Source: Microbacterium sp. M28 (GTDB lineage: Bacteria; Actinomycetota; Actinomycetes; Actinomycetales; Microbacteriaceae). Taken from it: a stretch of DNA of 64,000 nucleotides. Location: contig NZ_CP107546.1 in the NCBI RefSeq assembly GCF_025836995.1, forward strand, positions 2,356,001 to 2,420,000, in the 5' to 3' direction. The notes beneath the pieces were generated by a model. The model was not told the DNA's origin, searched no databases, and worked only from the letters and a program-made list of their open reading frames with translations. Each line of letters opens with the position of its first letter. Position 1 is the first letter of the stretch. Below are positions 27,008 through 37,903 of the stretch, one piece after another. Both the position numbers and the translations under genes were made by a program.

Positions 27008-27016
27008 GCTGGAGGC

Positions 27017-27424
27017 ATGAGCTCGAAGATCCGTGTCACCACCGACGCCGCCCCCGCCCCCGCGCACACGTTCTCGCAGGGCGTCCGCAAGGGCCCGTTC
27101 GTGCAGGTCTCGGGCCAGGGTCCCGTCGACCCGGCGACGAACGAGTACCTCTTCCCCGGCGACGTCGCGGCGCAGACCACCCGCACGCTCGAGAACGTCA
27201 AGGCGATCGTCGAGGCATCCGGTGCCACGTTCGACGACGTCGTGATGCTGCGCGTCTACCTCACCAAGCGTGAGGACTTCCCAATCATGAACGAGGCGTA
27301 CGGCGCATTCGTCGAGGCGCACACGACCGGCGGCGTGCTCCCCTCGCGCACGACGGTCTTCACCGGCCTGCCGCGCGAGGAGATGCTCGTCGAGATCGAC
27401 GGCATCGCCATCGTCGACGCCTGA
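27017..27424 (+). CDS. ridA: RidA family enamine/imine deaminase
   Basis: Hydrolyses reactive 2-aminoacrylate and related enamines made by PLP dehydratases. The 135-residue protein has the YjgF/RidA fold with VQVSGQGPVDPATNEY, the conserved Arg in VLPSRTTVFTGLP and a C-terminal Glu in MLVEIDGIAIVDA. ATG 27017 follows GGAGG. It is divergent from a D-serine-dehydratase-like gene that would generate exactly this kind of intermediate, so the two likely work together. Assignment to the RidA family is secure; the metabolic partner is inferred from position. Confidence 0.92.
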   Translation: MSSKIRVTTDAAPAPAHTFSQGVRKGPFVQVSGQGPVDPATNEYLFPGDVAAQTTRTLENVKAIVEASGATFDDVVMLRVYLTKREDFPIMNEAYGAFVEAHTTGGVLPSRTTVFTGLPREEMLVEIDGIAIVDA

Positions 27425-27437
27425 CAGCCATCGCGAG

Positions 27438-27457
27438 GATGGGGATTTCTCCCCGTC
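27438..27457. terminator. Hairpin after ridA
   Basis: GATGGGGA and TCCCCGTC pair over eight positions (one G-T) around a TTTC loop, 14 bases after the ridA stop. No T-run follows. It is probably the ridA terminator and separates it from the lipoprotein gene. Confidence 0.5.
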
Positions 27458-27469
27458 AGGGCCGAAACG

Positions 27470-27535
27470 CCTCCTGTGATTGACTTGAGGCGACCGGAGA
27501 ATCAGCACCGCGATGCGGTGCGCCATCACAGGGGG
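27470..27535 (+). promoter_or_regulatory. Structured 5' leader that sequesters the lipoprotein ribosome binding site
   Basis: CCUCCUGUGAU (27470-27480) can pair with AUCACAGGGGG (27525-27535) over 11 bp with one G-U, burying the AGGGGG ribosome binding site (27530-27535) of the gene starting at 27542. Inside it GCACCGC-GAT-GCGGUGC (27505-27521) forms a perfect 7-bp hairpin. The arrangement looks like a translational switch or a thermosensor. It requires a transcription start upstream of 27470, which I cannot show; TTGACT at 27480-27485 could instead be a -35 box giving a shorter leader. Confidence 0.5.
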
Positions 27536-27541
27536 AAACTC

Positions 27542-28027
27542 ATGAATCGTAAGATCGCTGCTCTGAGCATCGCAGCCGTCGCCGTCCTCGGCCTGACCGC
27601 ATGCGGCGGAACGCCCAGCACGGCCGACAAGGCCAACGACTCCGACAAGACGACCGCGAGCGAAGCGCCGGCCGAGTCCACGGCGGAGCAGTCCGTCGCC
27701 GACGCGTGCAAGGCCGCGACCGAGGACATCACCGCCGCGACGACGTCCATGTCCGAGCTCGACATCGAGGCCGCGACCGCTGACCCGCAGACGACGCTGG
27801 ACACGTTCACCGCGACGACCGACGCCATCGGCGAGGTGGCCGCATCGGTGAACAACGCCGAGGTCAAGGAATCCGTCACCGCCATCTACGAGGACTTCGG
27901 CAAGATGCGCGACCTGCTCTCCGCCGTCCTGGTCGACCAGGACATGTCCGTCGCCGCCGACCTCACCACGGTGACGAGCGACCTGCAGGCGTCGACGACC
28001 GAGTTCTACGAGCTCTGCGCCGGCTGA
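27542..28027 (+). CDS. Putative lipoprotein, unknown function
   Basis: 161 residues starting MNRKIAALSIAAVAVLGLTAC with the lipobox LTAC (Cys21), so it is predicted to be lipid-anchored outside the membrane. After a short Ser/Thr/Asp-rich linker, residues about 45-160 are helical, rich in Ala, Thr and Glu, with two Cys (in VADACKAATEDI and at the end in YELCAG) that could form a disulfide. I do not recognise a family. ATG 27542 has AGGGGG six bases upstream, which can be hidden in a leader hairpin. A strong terminator follows. Confidence 0.8.
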   Translation: MNRKIAALSIAAVAVLGLTACGGTPSTADKANDSDKTTASEAPAESTAEQSVADACKAATEDITAATTSMSELDIEAATADPQTTLDTFTATTDAIGEVAASVNNAEVKESVTAIYEDFGKMRDLLSAVLVDQDMSVAADLTTVTSDLQASTTEFYELCAG

Positions 28028-28047
28028 TCCACCGCGAACCTCTTCAG

Positions 28048-28086
28048 ACGGATGCCCCGCGACCTTCCTGGTCGCGGGGCATCCGT
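28048..28086. terminator. Strong terminator after the lipoprotein gene
   Basis: Perfect 17-bp stem (ACGGATGCCCCGCGACC and its reverse complement) with a TTCCT loop, 21 bases after the stop codon and before the convergent membrane-protein gene. CGTTT follows on the plus strand. It should work in both directions. Confidence 0.85.
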
Positions 28087-28102
28087 CGTTTGGCAATCGC
28101 GC

Positions 28103-28486
28103 TCATGTCGCAGGCTGCGCGCGGTTCCACTCCGGAAGCGGATACTCGCTGGCGGGAGGCGTAGCCAGCACCGCGATCAGAACCCCCAGCACGAGGACAG
28201 CGCTCAGCCCCACGGCGATCCATACCGTCGCACGCCGAGCGCGCGTCGGCCGCGGGCCGCGCAGCCCCACGAGCGCGGCGGACAGCAGCAGCACGAGCCA
28301 GGCCACGAGCGCGGCGATGCCCATACCGATGCCGATCGACCGCTCGCCGTCATCCGAATCGGAGTACTCGATGACCGTGGCGCCCGGGCCCGCGAGGCTG
28401 AGGCCGGCTAAGCCGAGGAAGAGACTGCCGAGAAGTCCGAGCAGCGTCGCCGCGATCGTCAGGGAGACACTGCCGACGATCCGCAC
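28103..28486 (-). CDS. Hypothetical membrane protein
   Basis: 127 residues with three hydrophobic segments: near the N-terminus (SVSLTIAATLLGLLGSLFLG), in the middle (IGMGIAALVAWLVLLLSAALV) and toward the C-terminus (TVWIAVGLSAVLVLGVLIAVLA), separated by an acidic YSDSDDGERS loop and an Arg-rich GPRPTRARR loop. I recognise no family. Single gene on the minus strand, converging on the lipoprotein gene across a shared terminator; its upstream side faces 253 bases of mostly featureless sequence before the L,D-transpeptidase gene. Confidence 0.65.
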   Translation of the reverse strand: MRIVGSVSLTIAATLLGLLGSLFLGLAGLSLAGPGATVIEYSDSDDGERSIGIGMGIAALVAWLVLLLSAALVGLRGPRPTRARRATVWIAVGLSAVLVLGVLIAVLATPPASEYPLPEWNRAQPAT

Positions 28487-28739
28487 GACCCCATACTGGC
28501 AGGTGATCTGCGCGTCGGCCGTCGCGGCTCACTCGTCGTCGACTCTGCGAGCTGTTGGAGCGCGGGTGACGACGCAGTCCGATCTCAAGAAACGCGTCGG
28601 ATCGACGAGCCTCCTGAGATCGACAGCCCCGGCCCGTTCCAGGCCGCACCCGCGAAGTTGCCGACCGTTGCCGTTTCGTGATAACGGATCCCGTACGATA
28701 GAGGCGATACGTGTCATGCCGATCACGGGGGGTGAGATC

Positions 28740-30212
28740 GTGACCGATCTTGTTGCAGCATCCGGCTCCGACACCGCGAAGACCGCGGTGATCTCGGAGA
28801 GCGATGCGACGAGCGCGGCCCGCAACGCGGAGCAGCCCCCGGAGAACCCGCACGTGGAGTGGGCTCCGATCGAGTCGGCGCCCAGGAAGAAGCGCATCGG
28901 CCTCTGGGTCGGCATCGGCGCGGGCGTCGTCGTGCTCGGTGCCGCAGCGGCCTCGATGGTCCTGATCGCCCCTGGTACGAGCGTGGCAGGCATCCAGGTC
29001 GGCGGCATGACCCCCGGCATGGCCGCCGAGACCATCAGCAACCGCCTGGCCGAGACCGAGGTCACGCTGACCGGCATGGGCGGCGACGTCGTGGTGACGG
29101 GTGCCGATCTCGGCGCGTCCGTCGATGCGACGGCGCTGGCTGAGCAGGCTTTCGCCGAGCGTCCGCTGTGGAACGTCAGCCAGTGGGGTGCCGACCCGAT
29201 CTCGGCGAGCATCGCACTGGACGCGGAGACGGCCGAGAGCACGCTGCGTTCCGCCGCACCTGCGTCGTTCACCGATGCCACCGACGCCACCGTCGTCTTC
29301 GACGGCGCATCCGGCACCTACACGGTCACGCCGGCCGAATCCGGTTCCGGCATCGACGTCGACGCGCTCTCGGGCGCGTTCGTCGAAGCGATCGGCGACG
29401 GCAAGTCGAGCCTCGAGTTCACCGGTGACCCGACCGAAGCACTCCCCGACGTCTCGACCGAGGATGCCGAGGCGACGGCATCCGAGCTGAACACGATGCT
29501 CGCCGGCATCGGCTTCTACGTCGGCGAGGAGCGCACCGTTCCGGTCGGCCCCGCTGTCGCCGCGACCTGGCTGAGCGTCGAGAACGTCGACGGAGAACTC
29601 GTCGTCGAGGCCGACGCCGCAGCCATCCAGACGACGGTGGACGGACTCGCCGCCGCCGTCGATCGCGCGCCGGTCAACGCCAAGAACGTCACGGACGGAA
29701 GCGGCAACGTGCTCCGCGAGCTCACCGCCGGCCAGAACGGTCGTGCGCTGGGTGACACCTCGGGCATCGCCGAGGACTTCGCCGCGCAGCTGACCGACGG
29801 CAACGCCGTGTACGCACTCCAGGTCACCGAGACCCCGTTCGAGACGACGGCGCTCGTCCGCCGAGCCGAGGTGGATCTGAGCTCGCAGCGCGCCTACTTC
29901 TACGAGAACGATCAGCTCGTGAACTCGTGGGCGATCTCCTCCGGCAGGCCGGGCCACGAGACCGAGACCGGGAAGTTCAAGATCCGCGCGCACGTGCGCA
30001 TCCAGGACATGGGCGGCGCGTCGGCGGGTTACCTCACCAAGGACGTCCCCTGGGTCACCTACTTCAACGGCGACCAGGCCTTCCATGGCACGTACTGGCA
30101 CAGCAACTTCGGAAGCGTCATGAGCCACGGCTGCGTGAACATGCCGATCTCGGCCGCGCAGTGGGTCTACGAGTGGGCGCCGGACGGCGTCGAGGTCCAC
30201 GTCCACAACTGA
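28740..30212 (+). CDS. L,D-transpeptidase with YkuD domain and peptidoglycan-binding repeats
   Basis: Forms 3-3 peptidoglycan crosslinks or attaches proteins to the wall. A short cytoplasmic head is followed by one transmembrane helix (about residues 53-77), two PG4-like repeats (about 80-370) and the YkuD catalytic domain (about 377-490), with HGTYWHSNFGSVMSHGCVNM carrying the His and nucleophile Cys (about 465). Total 490 residues. I choose GTG 28740, behind GGGGGGTGAG; ATG 28716 is an in-frame alternative with a weaker site. Type II topology puts the enzyme outside. Single-gene unit ended by a hairpin shared with convergent icd. Confidence 0.9.
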   Translation: MTDLVAASGSDTAKTAVISESDATSAARNAEQPPENPHVEWAPIESAPRKKRIGLWVGIGAGVVVLGAAAASMVLIAPGTSVAGIQVGGMTPGMAAETISNRLAETEVTLTGMGGDVVVTGADLGASVDATALAEQAFAERPLWNVSQWGADPISASIALDAETAESTLRSAAPASFTDATDATVVFDGASGTYTVTPAESGSGIDVDALSGAFVEAIGDGKSSLEFTGDPTEALPDVSTEDAEATASELNTMLAGIGFYVGEERTVPVGPAVAATWLSVENVDGELVVEADAAAIQTTVDGLAAAVDRAPVNAKNVTDGSGNVLRELTAGQNGRALGDTSGIAEDFAAQLTDGNAVYALQVTETPFETTALVRRAEVDLSSQRAYFYENDQLVNSWAISSGRPGHETETGKFKIRAHVRIQDMGGASAGYLTKDVPWVTYFNGDQAFHGTYWHSNFGSVMSHGCVNMPISAAQWVYEWAPDGVEVHVHN

Positions 30213-30240
30213 CCGACGCCTCCGGTCCACGGAGAGCATA

Positions 30241-30277
30241 CGAAAAGGGCGGATGCCGAAGCATCCGCCCCTTTTCG
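30241..30277. terminator. Bidirectional terminator between L,D-transpeptidase and icd genes
   Basis: CGAAAAGGGCGGATGC and GCATCCGCCCCTTTTCG pair around a CGAA loop with one unpaired base. The stem has A/T runs on both outer sides (AAAA and TTTT), so it can stop transcription from either strand, fitting the convergent genes. Confidence 0.85.
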
Positions 30278-30290
30278 TGCGTCCGCCGGG

Positions 30291-32507
<2,217 letters not shown>

Positions 32508-32634
32508 CGGGAGATCTCCGTTCACGAGGGCATTTGTCTCGATACCAAGATACCTGAGGCCCCGCCGCCGCGTTGATCCGAGGGATTCGTCCTCCTCTGG
32601 TGTCAGAACCACTGGGAGCGGTTACCCTGGGCTT

Positions 32635-33093
32635 ATGTCGGAACTCCGTGTGGTCGAACTGTCCGCCGCGACGATCGTCGCGGTCAACAACCTGTCCCTG
32701 AAGCCCGGACAGGAGCAGTTCCTCGCGCCGGTCTCCTACGGGATCGCCGCCACGGTGATCAACCCGAAGACGTCGTGGCAGCGCGTGGTCCTCGATCGCA
32801 ACGAGGTCGTCGGCTTCGTGAGCGCGAACTTCGATTCCGATGCGCCGGAGGAGCACTTCCGCTCGGTGCTGTGGCGGATCAACGTCGATGCCGATGACCA
32901 GGGCCGTGGCGTCGGACGATTCGCCGTCGAGGCACTCGTCGAAGAGGCGCGCAAGCGCGGTTTCGATCACGTCGATGTCATCTACGAGGCGGGCGAGGAC
33001 GGGCCGGAGGCCTTCTTCACGCGCGTCGGATTCTCTCCCGTCGGTGAGACGGAGTACGGCGAGGTCATCGCCGAGATCCGGATCGACTCCTAA
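32635..33093 (+). CDS. GNAT family N-acetyltransferase
   Basis: Acetyl-CoA-dependent acetyltransferase of 152 residues. The N-terminal LKPGQEQFLAPVSYGIA segment resembles diamine/spermidine acetyltransferases of the PaiA/BltD type; the acetyl-CoA site is VDADDQGRGVGRFAVEALVE (QGRGVG motif) and the C-terminal FFTRVGFSPVGETEYGEV closes the GNAT fold. ATG 32635 follows a gap of 127 bases from the icd start. A polyamine substrate is plausible but not proven. Confidence 0.85.
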   Translation: MSELRVVELSAATIVAVNNLSLKPGQEQFLAPVSYGIAATVINPKTSWQRVVLDRNEVVGFVSANFDSDAPEEHFRSVLWRINVDADDQGRGVGRFAVEALVEEARKRGFDHVDVIYEAGEDGPEAFFTRVGFSPVGETEYGEVIAEIRIDS

Positions 33094-33103
33094 GACCGGC
33101 GGC

Positions 33104-33136
33104 GGGGCCTCGGATCCCCTCCCCCACCGAGACCCC
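33104..33136. terminator. Possible terminator between convergent genes
   Basis: GGGGCCTCGG and CCGAGACCCC pair with one mismatch around a 13-base loop, 10 bases after the acetyltransferase stop. Weak but correctly placed for a terminator. Confidence 0.35.
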
Positions 33137-33201
33137 GTCGCCTCCTTCTGCGCGCCCGCCGCGCCGCCGTCGAAGGGCACGACGTCGTTCGGGAACGGTC
33201 G

Positions 33202-34005
33202 TCAGGGTCGGTCGCCGGGGCGCGGGCGGTCCCGCCAGGCGGCGATGGCGGATGCCGCGGCCGCGGCCGCACGGTCGAGCACATCGGCCGACAGGGTGAT
33301 GACCTGCTGAGCGGCGTCCTGCCATCCTGGGCCGACCGCCGGCCGTTCGCCCGCCGCGATGTGCGCCGCCTGCTCCGCGTCGTCGAAGGCGCGCTCGAGG
33401 CGCACCACGGAGAGCCGGTACGCGGTGTACTCAGCAGGCGTCACCTTTCCGGGTGCCGGCCGGCTCTCCTGCGCACGCTCGAGCGCGGACAGGAAGGCCG
33501 CCGTCTCCGGCACGTGCCCGTCGCTCATGGTCGGATACGCGATCATCCGCGCCGGATCGGTCTCGTACTGCATCCAGCGCACGAGCACGGTGTCGTGCTG
33601 GGCGCGCAGCCGTTCCAGCGGCGTCGGCTCGGATCTCGGCGGGATCTCAGCCCTCGCCGCGGTCACCCTGGCTCGCAGCGCCTTGACCGCGGCCGCCGCC
33701 GCCTTGGCCTCCCGCTGCGCGGTCTGCAGGTCCCGTCGGGCGCGGTTCACATCGTCCAGGCTCGCGCGCGACGCCGCCCGATCGGCTGAGACCCTGGTGA
33801 GATCGGTCTTCGCGACCCGTGCGGCGTTCTGCGCTGAGATCGCCTCGGCGATCGCGGCACGCAGCTCGAGCTTGGCGGCATCGTATGCCAGTCGTCGTTC
33901 GGCGTTCACTCTGTGCACTCCCCACGCGCCGGCCCCCACGGCACCGACTGCCGCCGGCGCCGCCCACCAGAACTCGGCCAGCAGCAGGGGGTCCATGCCC
34001 TTCAT
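33202..34005 (-). CDS. Hypothetical coiled-coil protein with N-terminal membrane segment
   Basis: 267 residues opening MKGMDPLLLAEFWWAAPAAVGAVGAGAWG, a hydrophobic anchor, then a long Ala/Arg/Glu-rich helical region (about 30-120, AEAISAQNAARVAKTDLTRV and similar) likely to form a coiled coil, and a second helical part with conserved-looking WMQYETDPARMIAYPTMSDG. No known family is recognised. ATG 34005 is directly after a terminator hairpin of the ABC operon; ATG 33996 is nine bases later. Converges on the acetyltransferase gene. Confidence 0.7.
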   Translation of the reverse strand: MKGMDPLLLAEFWWAAPAAVGAVGAGAWGVHRVNAERRLAYDAAKLELRAAIAEAISAQNAARVAKTDLTRVSADRAASRASLDDVNRARRDLQTAQREAKAAAAAVKALRARVTAARAEIPPRSEPTPLERLRAQHDTVLVRWMQYETDPARMIAYPTMSDGHVPETAAFLSALERAQESRPAPGKVTPAEYTAYRLSVVRLERAFDDAEQAAHIAAGERPAVGPGWQDAAQQVITLSADVLDRAAAAAASAIAAWRDRPRPGDRP

Positions 34006-34010
34006 GCTAA

Positions 34011-34040
34011 CCGGGGCGGATGCCTCGGCATCCGCCCCGG
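34011..34040. terminator. Terminator of the ABC exporter operon
   Basis: Perfect 13-bp stem (CCGGGGCGGATGC and reverse complement) with a CTCG loop, 6 bases beyond the ABC exporter stop. No T-run. The following gene's start codon is only 6 bases further on. Confidence 0.7.
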
Positions 34041-34046
34041 TCAGGA

Positions 34047-35855
34047 TCAGACCAGCGTCTCCTGCCACGCGGCGTGCAGCTGGGCGAACTTGCCCGTGCC
34101 GCTGATGAGCGCCTCGGGGCTGTCGTCCTCGATGACCCGGCCGTGTTCCATCACGAGCACGCGGTCGGCGATCGCGACGGTCGACAGCCGGTGCGCGATG
34201 ATGATCGCCGTGCGGTCGGCGAGCAGGGTCTGCAGGGCGTCCTGGATGAGCCGCTCCGACGGGATGTCCAGCGATGCGGTCGCCTCGTCGAGGATCAGCA
34301 CCGCGGGGTCGGCCAGGAACGCGCGTGCGAACGAGATCAGCTGACGCTGACCGGCAGACACGCGCCCGCCTCGCTTGTTCACGTCGGTGTTGTAGCCGTC
34401 CGGCAGCGATGAGATGAACTCGTCGGCGCCGACCGCCTTCGCCGCGGCGCGGATCTCATCCAGCGTCGCGTCCGGCTTTCCGAGGGCGATGTTGTCCGCG
34501 ACGGTTCCGCTGAACAGGTACGCCTCCTGCGTCACCATGACGATCGCCCGGCGGAGGTCCTTCGGGTGCAGCGAACGCAGGTCGACGCCGTCCAGCGTCA
34601 CACGCCCCTCGGACGGGTCGTAGAACCGCGAGATCAGCTTCGCCAGCGTGGACTTCCCCGCTCCCGTCGTTCCGACGAGCGCCACGGTCTGGCCGGCGGG
34701 GATGTCGAGCGAGAAGTTCGGCAGGATCGTCTTCTCGCCGTTGTACCCGAAGGTGACCTCGTCGAACGAGACGTGTCCGCGCGACTCCCACAGATCCACT
34801 GGTTTCGTGGGGTCCGGAACCGTCGGGACCTCGTCGAGGACGCCGGACACCTTCTCCAGCGCGGCCGTCGCCGATTGGTAGGAGTTCAGGAACATGGCGA
34901 TCTCCTGCATGGGCGCGAAGAAGTTCCGCACGTACAGGACGGCGCTCAGCAGGACGCCGATGCCGATCGCGCCGGTCGACACGCGCACGCCGCCCCAGAG
35001 CACCACGAACGCGGTCGTCAGCGCGGCGACGGCCATGAGCCCGGGCTCGAACGTGCCGAACAGCACCATCGATCGGCGGTTCACGTCGCGGTAGTCACCG
35101 GCCAGCTTGCGGAACGTCTTGTCGTTGCGCGGCTCCTTGCGGAACGACTTCACGGCACGGATGCCGGTCATCGTCTCGACGAACTGCACGATCACCTTCG
35201 CGCTGATGACCCGCGACTCCCGGTACACGAGTTGCGAACGCGAGTAGAACCAGCGCATCAGGAACGCCAGCGGAACGCCGGCGAGCAGCAGGATCAGTCC
35301 GGACTGCCAGTCAGCGATGATCAGGGCGATGAACGTGAAGATCCCGAACAGCACGCCGGAGACGAGGTTGTTCAGTCCGCCGTCCAGCAGCTCACGGATC
35401 GAATCCAGGTCGCTCGTCTGACGCGAGATGATGCGCCCGGACGTGTACGACTCGTGGAATTCCAGGCTCAGCTTCTGGGTGTGCAGGAAGATGCGCTTGC
35501 GCAGATCCAGCAGCACGGCCTGGGTGATCCGCGCCGCGATCACGACGTACCATCCGATGAGCGCGGCTGCCGTCGCCCCCGCGAAGATGTAGATGACGGT
35601 GACGAGGATCGCCGGCATCCAGTCCGCCTCGTCGAGCAGCATGGGCAGTGCCCGGTCGATTCCCAGCCCGATGAGGATCGGACCGGAGACCTGCAGCGCG
35701 GTCGACACGACGAGCACGACGGCGGCCAGCGCGATCCGCGCTCGCAGCGGCGTGATCAGCGAGCCGAGCAGGCGCAGCGAGCGACGCCGGATGGCCCTGC
35801 TCTCCTCGCGGGTGTAGTTGGAGCGATCCTCGCCCTGGGTTCCGGTGAGGGTCAT
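34047..35855 (-). CDS. ABC exporter half-transporter, second subunit
   Basis: Six-helix membrane domain (about residues 30-325) fused to an ATPase domain (about 360-600): Walker [13 protein letters not shown], signature [15 protein letters not shown], Walker [12 protein letters not shown] and switch His in [11 protein letters not shown]. 602 residues, the usual half-exporter size. It keeps the catalytic Walker B Glu but has a degenerate signature, while its partner upstream is the reverse, the pattern of heterodimeric exporters. Start ATG 35855 overlaps the partner stop as ATGA. Likely a multidrug or peptide exporter; substrate unknown. Confidence 0.92.
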   Translation of the reverse strand: MTLTGTQGEDRSNYTREESRAIRRRSLRLLGSLITPLRARIALAAVVLVVSTALQVSGPILIGLGIDRALPMLLDEADWMPAILVTVIYIFAGATAAALIGWYVVIAARITQAVLLDLRKRIFLHTQKLSLEFHESYTSGRIISRQTSDLDSIRELLDGGLNNLVSGVLFGIFTFIALIIADWQSGLILLLAGVPLAFLMRWFYSRSQLVYRESRVISAKVIVQFVETMTGIRAVKSFRKEPRNDKTFRKLAGDYRDVNRRSMVLFGTFEPGLMAVAALTTAFVVLWGGVRVSTGAIGIGVLLSAVLYVRNFFAPMQEIAMFLNSYQSATAALEKVSGVLDEVPTVPDPTKPVDLWESRGHVSFDEVTFGYNGEKTILPNFSLDIPAGQTVALVGTTGAGKSTLAKLISRFYDPSEGRVTLDGVDLRSLHPKDLRRAIVMVTQEAYLFSGTVADNIALGKPDATLDEIRAAAKAVGADEFISSLPDGYNTDVNKRGGRVSAGQRQLISFARAFLADPAVLILDEATASLDIPSERLIQDALQTLLADRTAIIIAHRLSTVAIADRVLVMEHGRVIEDDSPEALISGTGKFAQLHAAWQETLV

Positions 35856-37744
35856 GCCTGCACCTCCTCGTCCTCGCCTGCCGTGGAGTGCGCAAGCATC
35901 TCCTCCGTGATGATCGGGATCGCCCCGGTTCTGGCGGCTTCCTCGGCCTCGAGGCTCGAGATCACGTGCCGGTAGTGCGAGCTGGTCCGCAGCAGCTCGG
36001 TGTGGGTGCCGACGGCCGTGACCCTGCCCGACTCGAGCAGCGCGACACGGTCGGCGAGCGCCACCGTCGACGGGCGGTGCGCGACGACGAGCGCCGTGGT
36101 CTCGGCGAGCACGTGGCGCAGCGCCTCCTCGACGAGCGCCTCGGTGTCGACGTCCAACGCCGAGAGCGGGTCGTCCAGCACGAGGACCTTCGGTGCCGCG
36201 GCGACCGCCCTGGCGAGTGCCAGGCGCTGCCGCTGTCCACCGGACAGGCTCAGCCCCTCCTCGCCGATGATCGTCTCGGTGCCCTCAGGCAGAGCGTCCA
36301 CGAACGCGGCCTGCGCGACGTCGAGTGCTTCGCGCATGACGCGCTCGCCCTCTTCGCTGTGCGGGTCGAGGTCGGCACGACCGAGAAGCACGTTCTCGCG
36401 CACGGTCGCCGAGAACAGCGTCGCGTCCTCGAACGCCATCGCGATGTGCGTGCGCAGCTCGGCCAGGGGCAGGTCGCGCACGTCGACGCCGTCGAGGGTC
36501 ACCCGGCCGCCCGTCACGTCGTACAGACGTGCAGGCAGGGTCGTGAGCGTCGTCTTGCCCGAACCGGTGAGCCCCACCAGCGCCATGGTCTCGCCGGGGC
36601 GCAGCACGAGGTCGATGCCGTCCAGGAGGTCGCGCTCCGACGCACCGGCGTCCTGGTAGCGGAAGTGCGCGCTCTCGAAGGCGAGTTCGCCTCGGGGCTC
36701 GGCGATGTGCACCGGCTTCTCCGGGTCGGTGATCGAGTTCTTCTCGTTGAAGATGTCGAACACGCGGTCGGTCGCCGTGCGGGCGTCGAGCATGAACGAG
36801 AACAGGAACCCGATCGACTCGATCGGCCAGCGCAGCACGGTCGCCATCGCGAAGAACGCGAACAGCTGCGCCTCGTCGATCTGCCCCTGCCAGACCAGCC
36901 AGATGCCGGTGATCAGGCTCAGACCGAACGCGATCTGCGGCATGAGGTCCAACCAGAACCAGATCCGGCCGACGGCCCTGGCCTTGTTGAGCTCGGTCTC
37001 GCGCAGCGTCTCGGCCTGCGAGCTGAAGCGACGGAGGGCGTGCTGTCCGCGGCCGAACGCCTTCAGCACGCGGATGCCGTGCACGCTCTCCTCGACGCTC
37101 GTGGCGAGGTCGCCGGCCTGGTCCTGGCTCTGCCTCGCGAGCGCGCCGTAGCGCTTCTCGAACAGGTAGCCCTGGATCCACATCGGCACACCGGTGATGA
37201 GGAAGATCACTCCGAGCATCCAGTGCCACTGGAAAAGCAGCACGGAGCCGATGATGATCGTCAGCACGTTGACGACGAGGAGGATCAGACCGAACGCGAT
37301 CCAGCGGCGGATCAGGCCGATGTCCTGCATCATGCGGCTGAGCAGCTGGCCGGACTGCCAGCGGTCGTGGAAGGCGACCGGCAGCGTCTGCAGCCGCGCG
37401 TAGATCTCGGAGCGCATCCGGAACTCGACCTCGGTCGCCGGGGTGAGGACGAACCAGCGGCGCAGCCACACCATGGCTGCCTCGCCGAAGCCGAGCAGGA
37501 GCACGACGGCGGCGCCGCCGACGATGAGCCCGAGGTTGACGGACTGTGCTTCGAGGCCGCGCACGACCTGCTCGAGCACGATCGGCACCATCAGCGCGAT
37601 GATCGCGGCGGCGAGCGCACTTCCGGCGCCGCCGACGAGGCGCCAGACGATCGGACGGACGAACGGCTTCAGCCGCCACAGAGCGGCCGGAGTGGAGAGA
37701 GAGACGGAGGAAGGAGGGATATGCGGAGCAGGGGTGGCAGACAT
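35852..37744 (-). CDS. ABC exporter half-transporter, first subunit
   Basis: 630 residues: six-helix permease domain (about 30-340) with [22 protein letters not shown], and ATPase domain with Walker [13 protein letters not shown], canonical signature [16 protein letters not shown] and Walker [12 protein letters not shown]. The residue after the Walker B Asp is Asp instead of Glu, so its own site is expected to be hydrolysis-poor. Paired with the next gene it should form a heterodimer with one consensus and one degenerate site. ATG 37744 is preceded by a leader with a short peptide and terminator-like hairpin. Confidence 0.92.
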   Translation of the reverse strand: MSATPAPHIPPSSVSLSTPAALWRLKPFVRPIVWRLVGGAGSALAAAIIALMVPIVLEQVVRGLEAQSVNLGLIVGGAAVVLLLGFGEAAMVWLRRWFVLTPATEVEFRMRSEIYARLQTLPVAFHDRWQSGQLLSRMMQDIGLIRRWIAFGLILLVVNVLTIIIGSVLLFQWHWMLGVIFLITGVPMWIQGYLFEKRYGALARQSQDQAGDLATSVEESVHGIRVLKAFGRGQHALRRFSSQAETLRETELNKARAVGRIWFWLDLMPQIAFGLSLITGIWLVWQGQIDEAQLFAFFAMATVLRWPIESIGFLFSFMLDARTATDRVFDIFNEKNSITDPEKPVHIAEPRGELAFESAHFRYQDAGASERDLLDGIDLVLRPGETMALVGLTGSGKTTLTTLPARLYDVTGGRVTLDGVDVRDLPLAELRTHIAMAFEDATLFSATVRENVLLGRADLDPHSEEGERVMREALDVAQAAFVDALPEGTETIIGEEGLSLSGGQRQRLALARAVAAAPKVLVLDDPLSALDVDTEALVEEALRHVLAETTALVVAHRPSTVALADRVALLESGRVTAVGTHTELLRTSSHYRHVISSLEAEEAARTGAIPIITEEMLAHSTAGEDEEVQA

Positions 37745-37778
37745 GACTCTCAGAAGTGACGAGGCGAAAGAGGAGACG

Positions 37779-37810
37779 AAAAAGCGCGCCGACAGCGTGG
37801 CTGCGACGGC
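37779..37810 (-). terminator. Attenuator-like terminator in the ABC exporter leader
   Basis: On the minus strand GCCG-TCG-CAGC, loop CAC, GCTG-T-CGGC forms an interrupted 8-bp stem, followed by GCGC and a run of five T (37783-37779), 35 bases before the first exporter start. The T-run is unusual for this genome, where most terminators lack one, and supports regulated termination. Confidence 0.55.
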
Positions 37811-37837
37811 GTGCGAACGGAGATCGAAGAGGAGGAT

Positions 37838-37903
37838 CTACCCGCGGCAGGTCGCCACGTGAATCCCCGGAGCGGACACCTGTGCGACGGCGATCGAGAT
37901 CAT
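37838..37903 (-). CDS. Putative 21-residue leader peptide of the ABC exporter operon
   Basis: ATG at 37903 is preceded by GAGGAGGA seven bases away, the best ribosome binding site of the region, and encodes MISIAVAQVSAPGIHVATCRG then TAG. It is followed by a terminator-like hairpin and the exporter genes. Bases 37829-37836, right after the stop, can pair perfectly over 8 bp with the leader's own ribosome binding site (37908-37915), suggesting alternative RNA folds controlled by translation. I recognise no homologue with certainty; the HVATCRG end recalls small actinobacterial leader peptides only loosely. Confidence 0.6.
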   Translation of the reverse strand: MISIAVAQVSAPGIHVATCRG

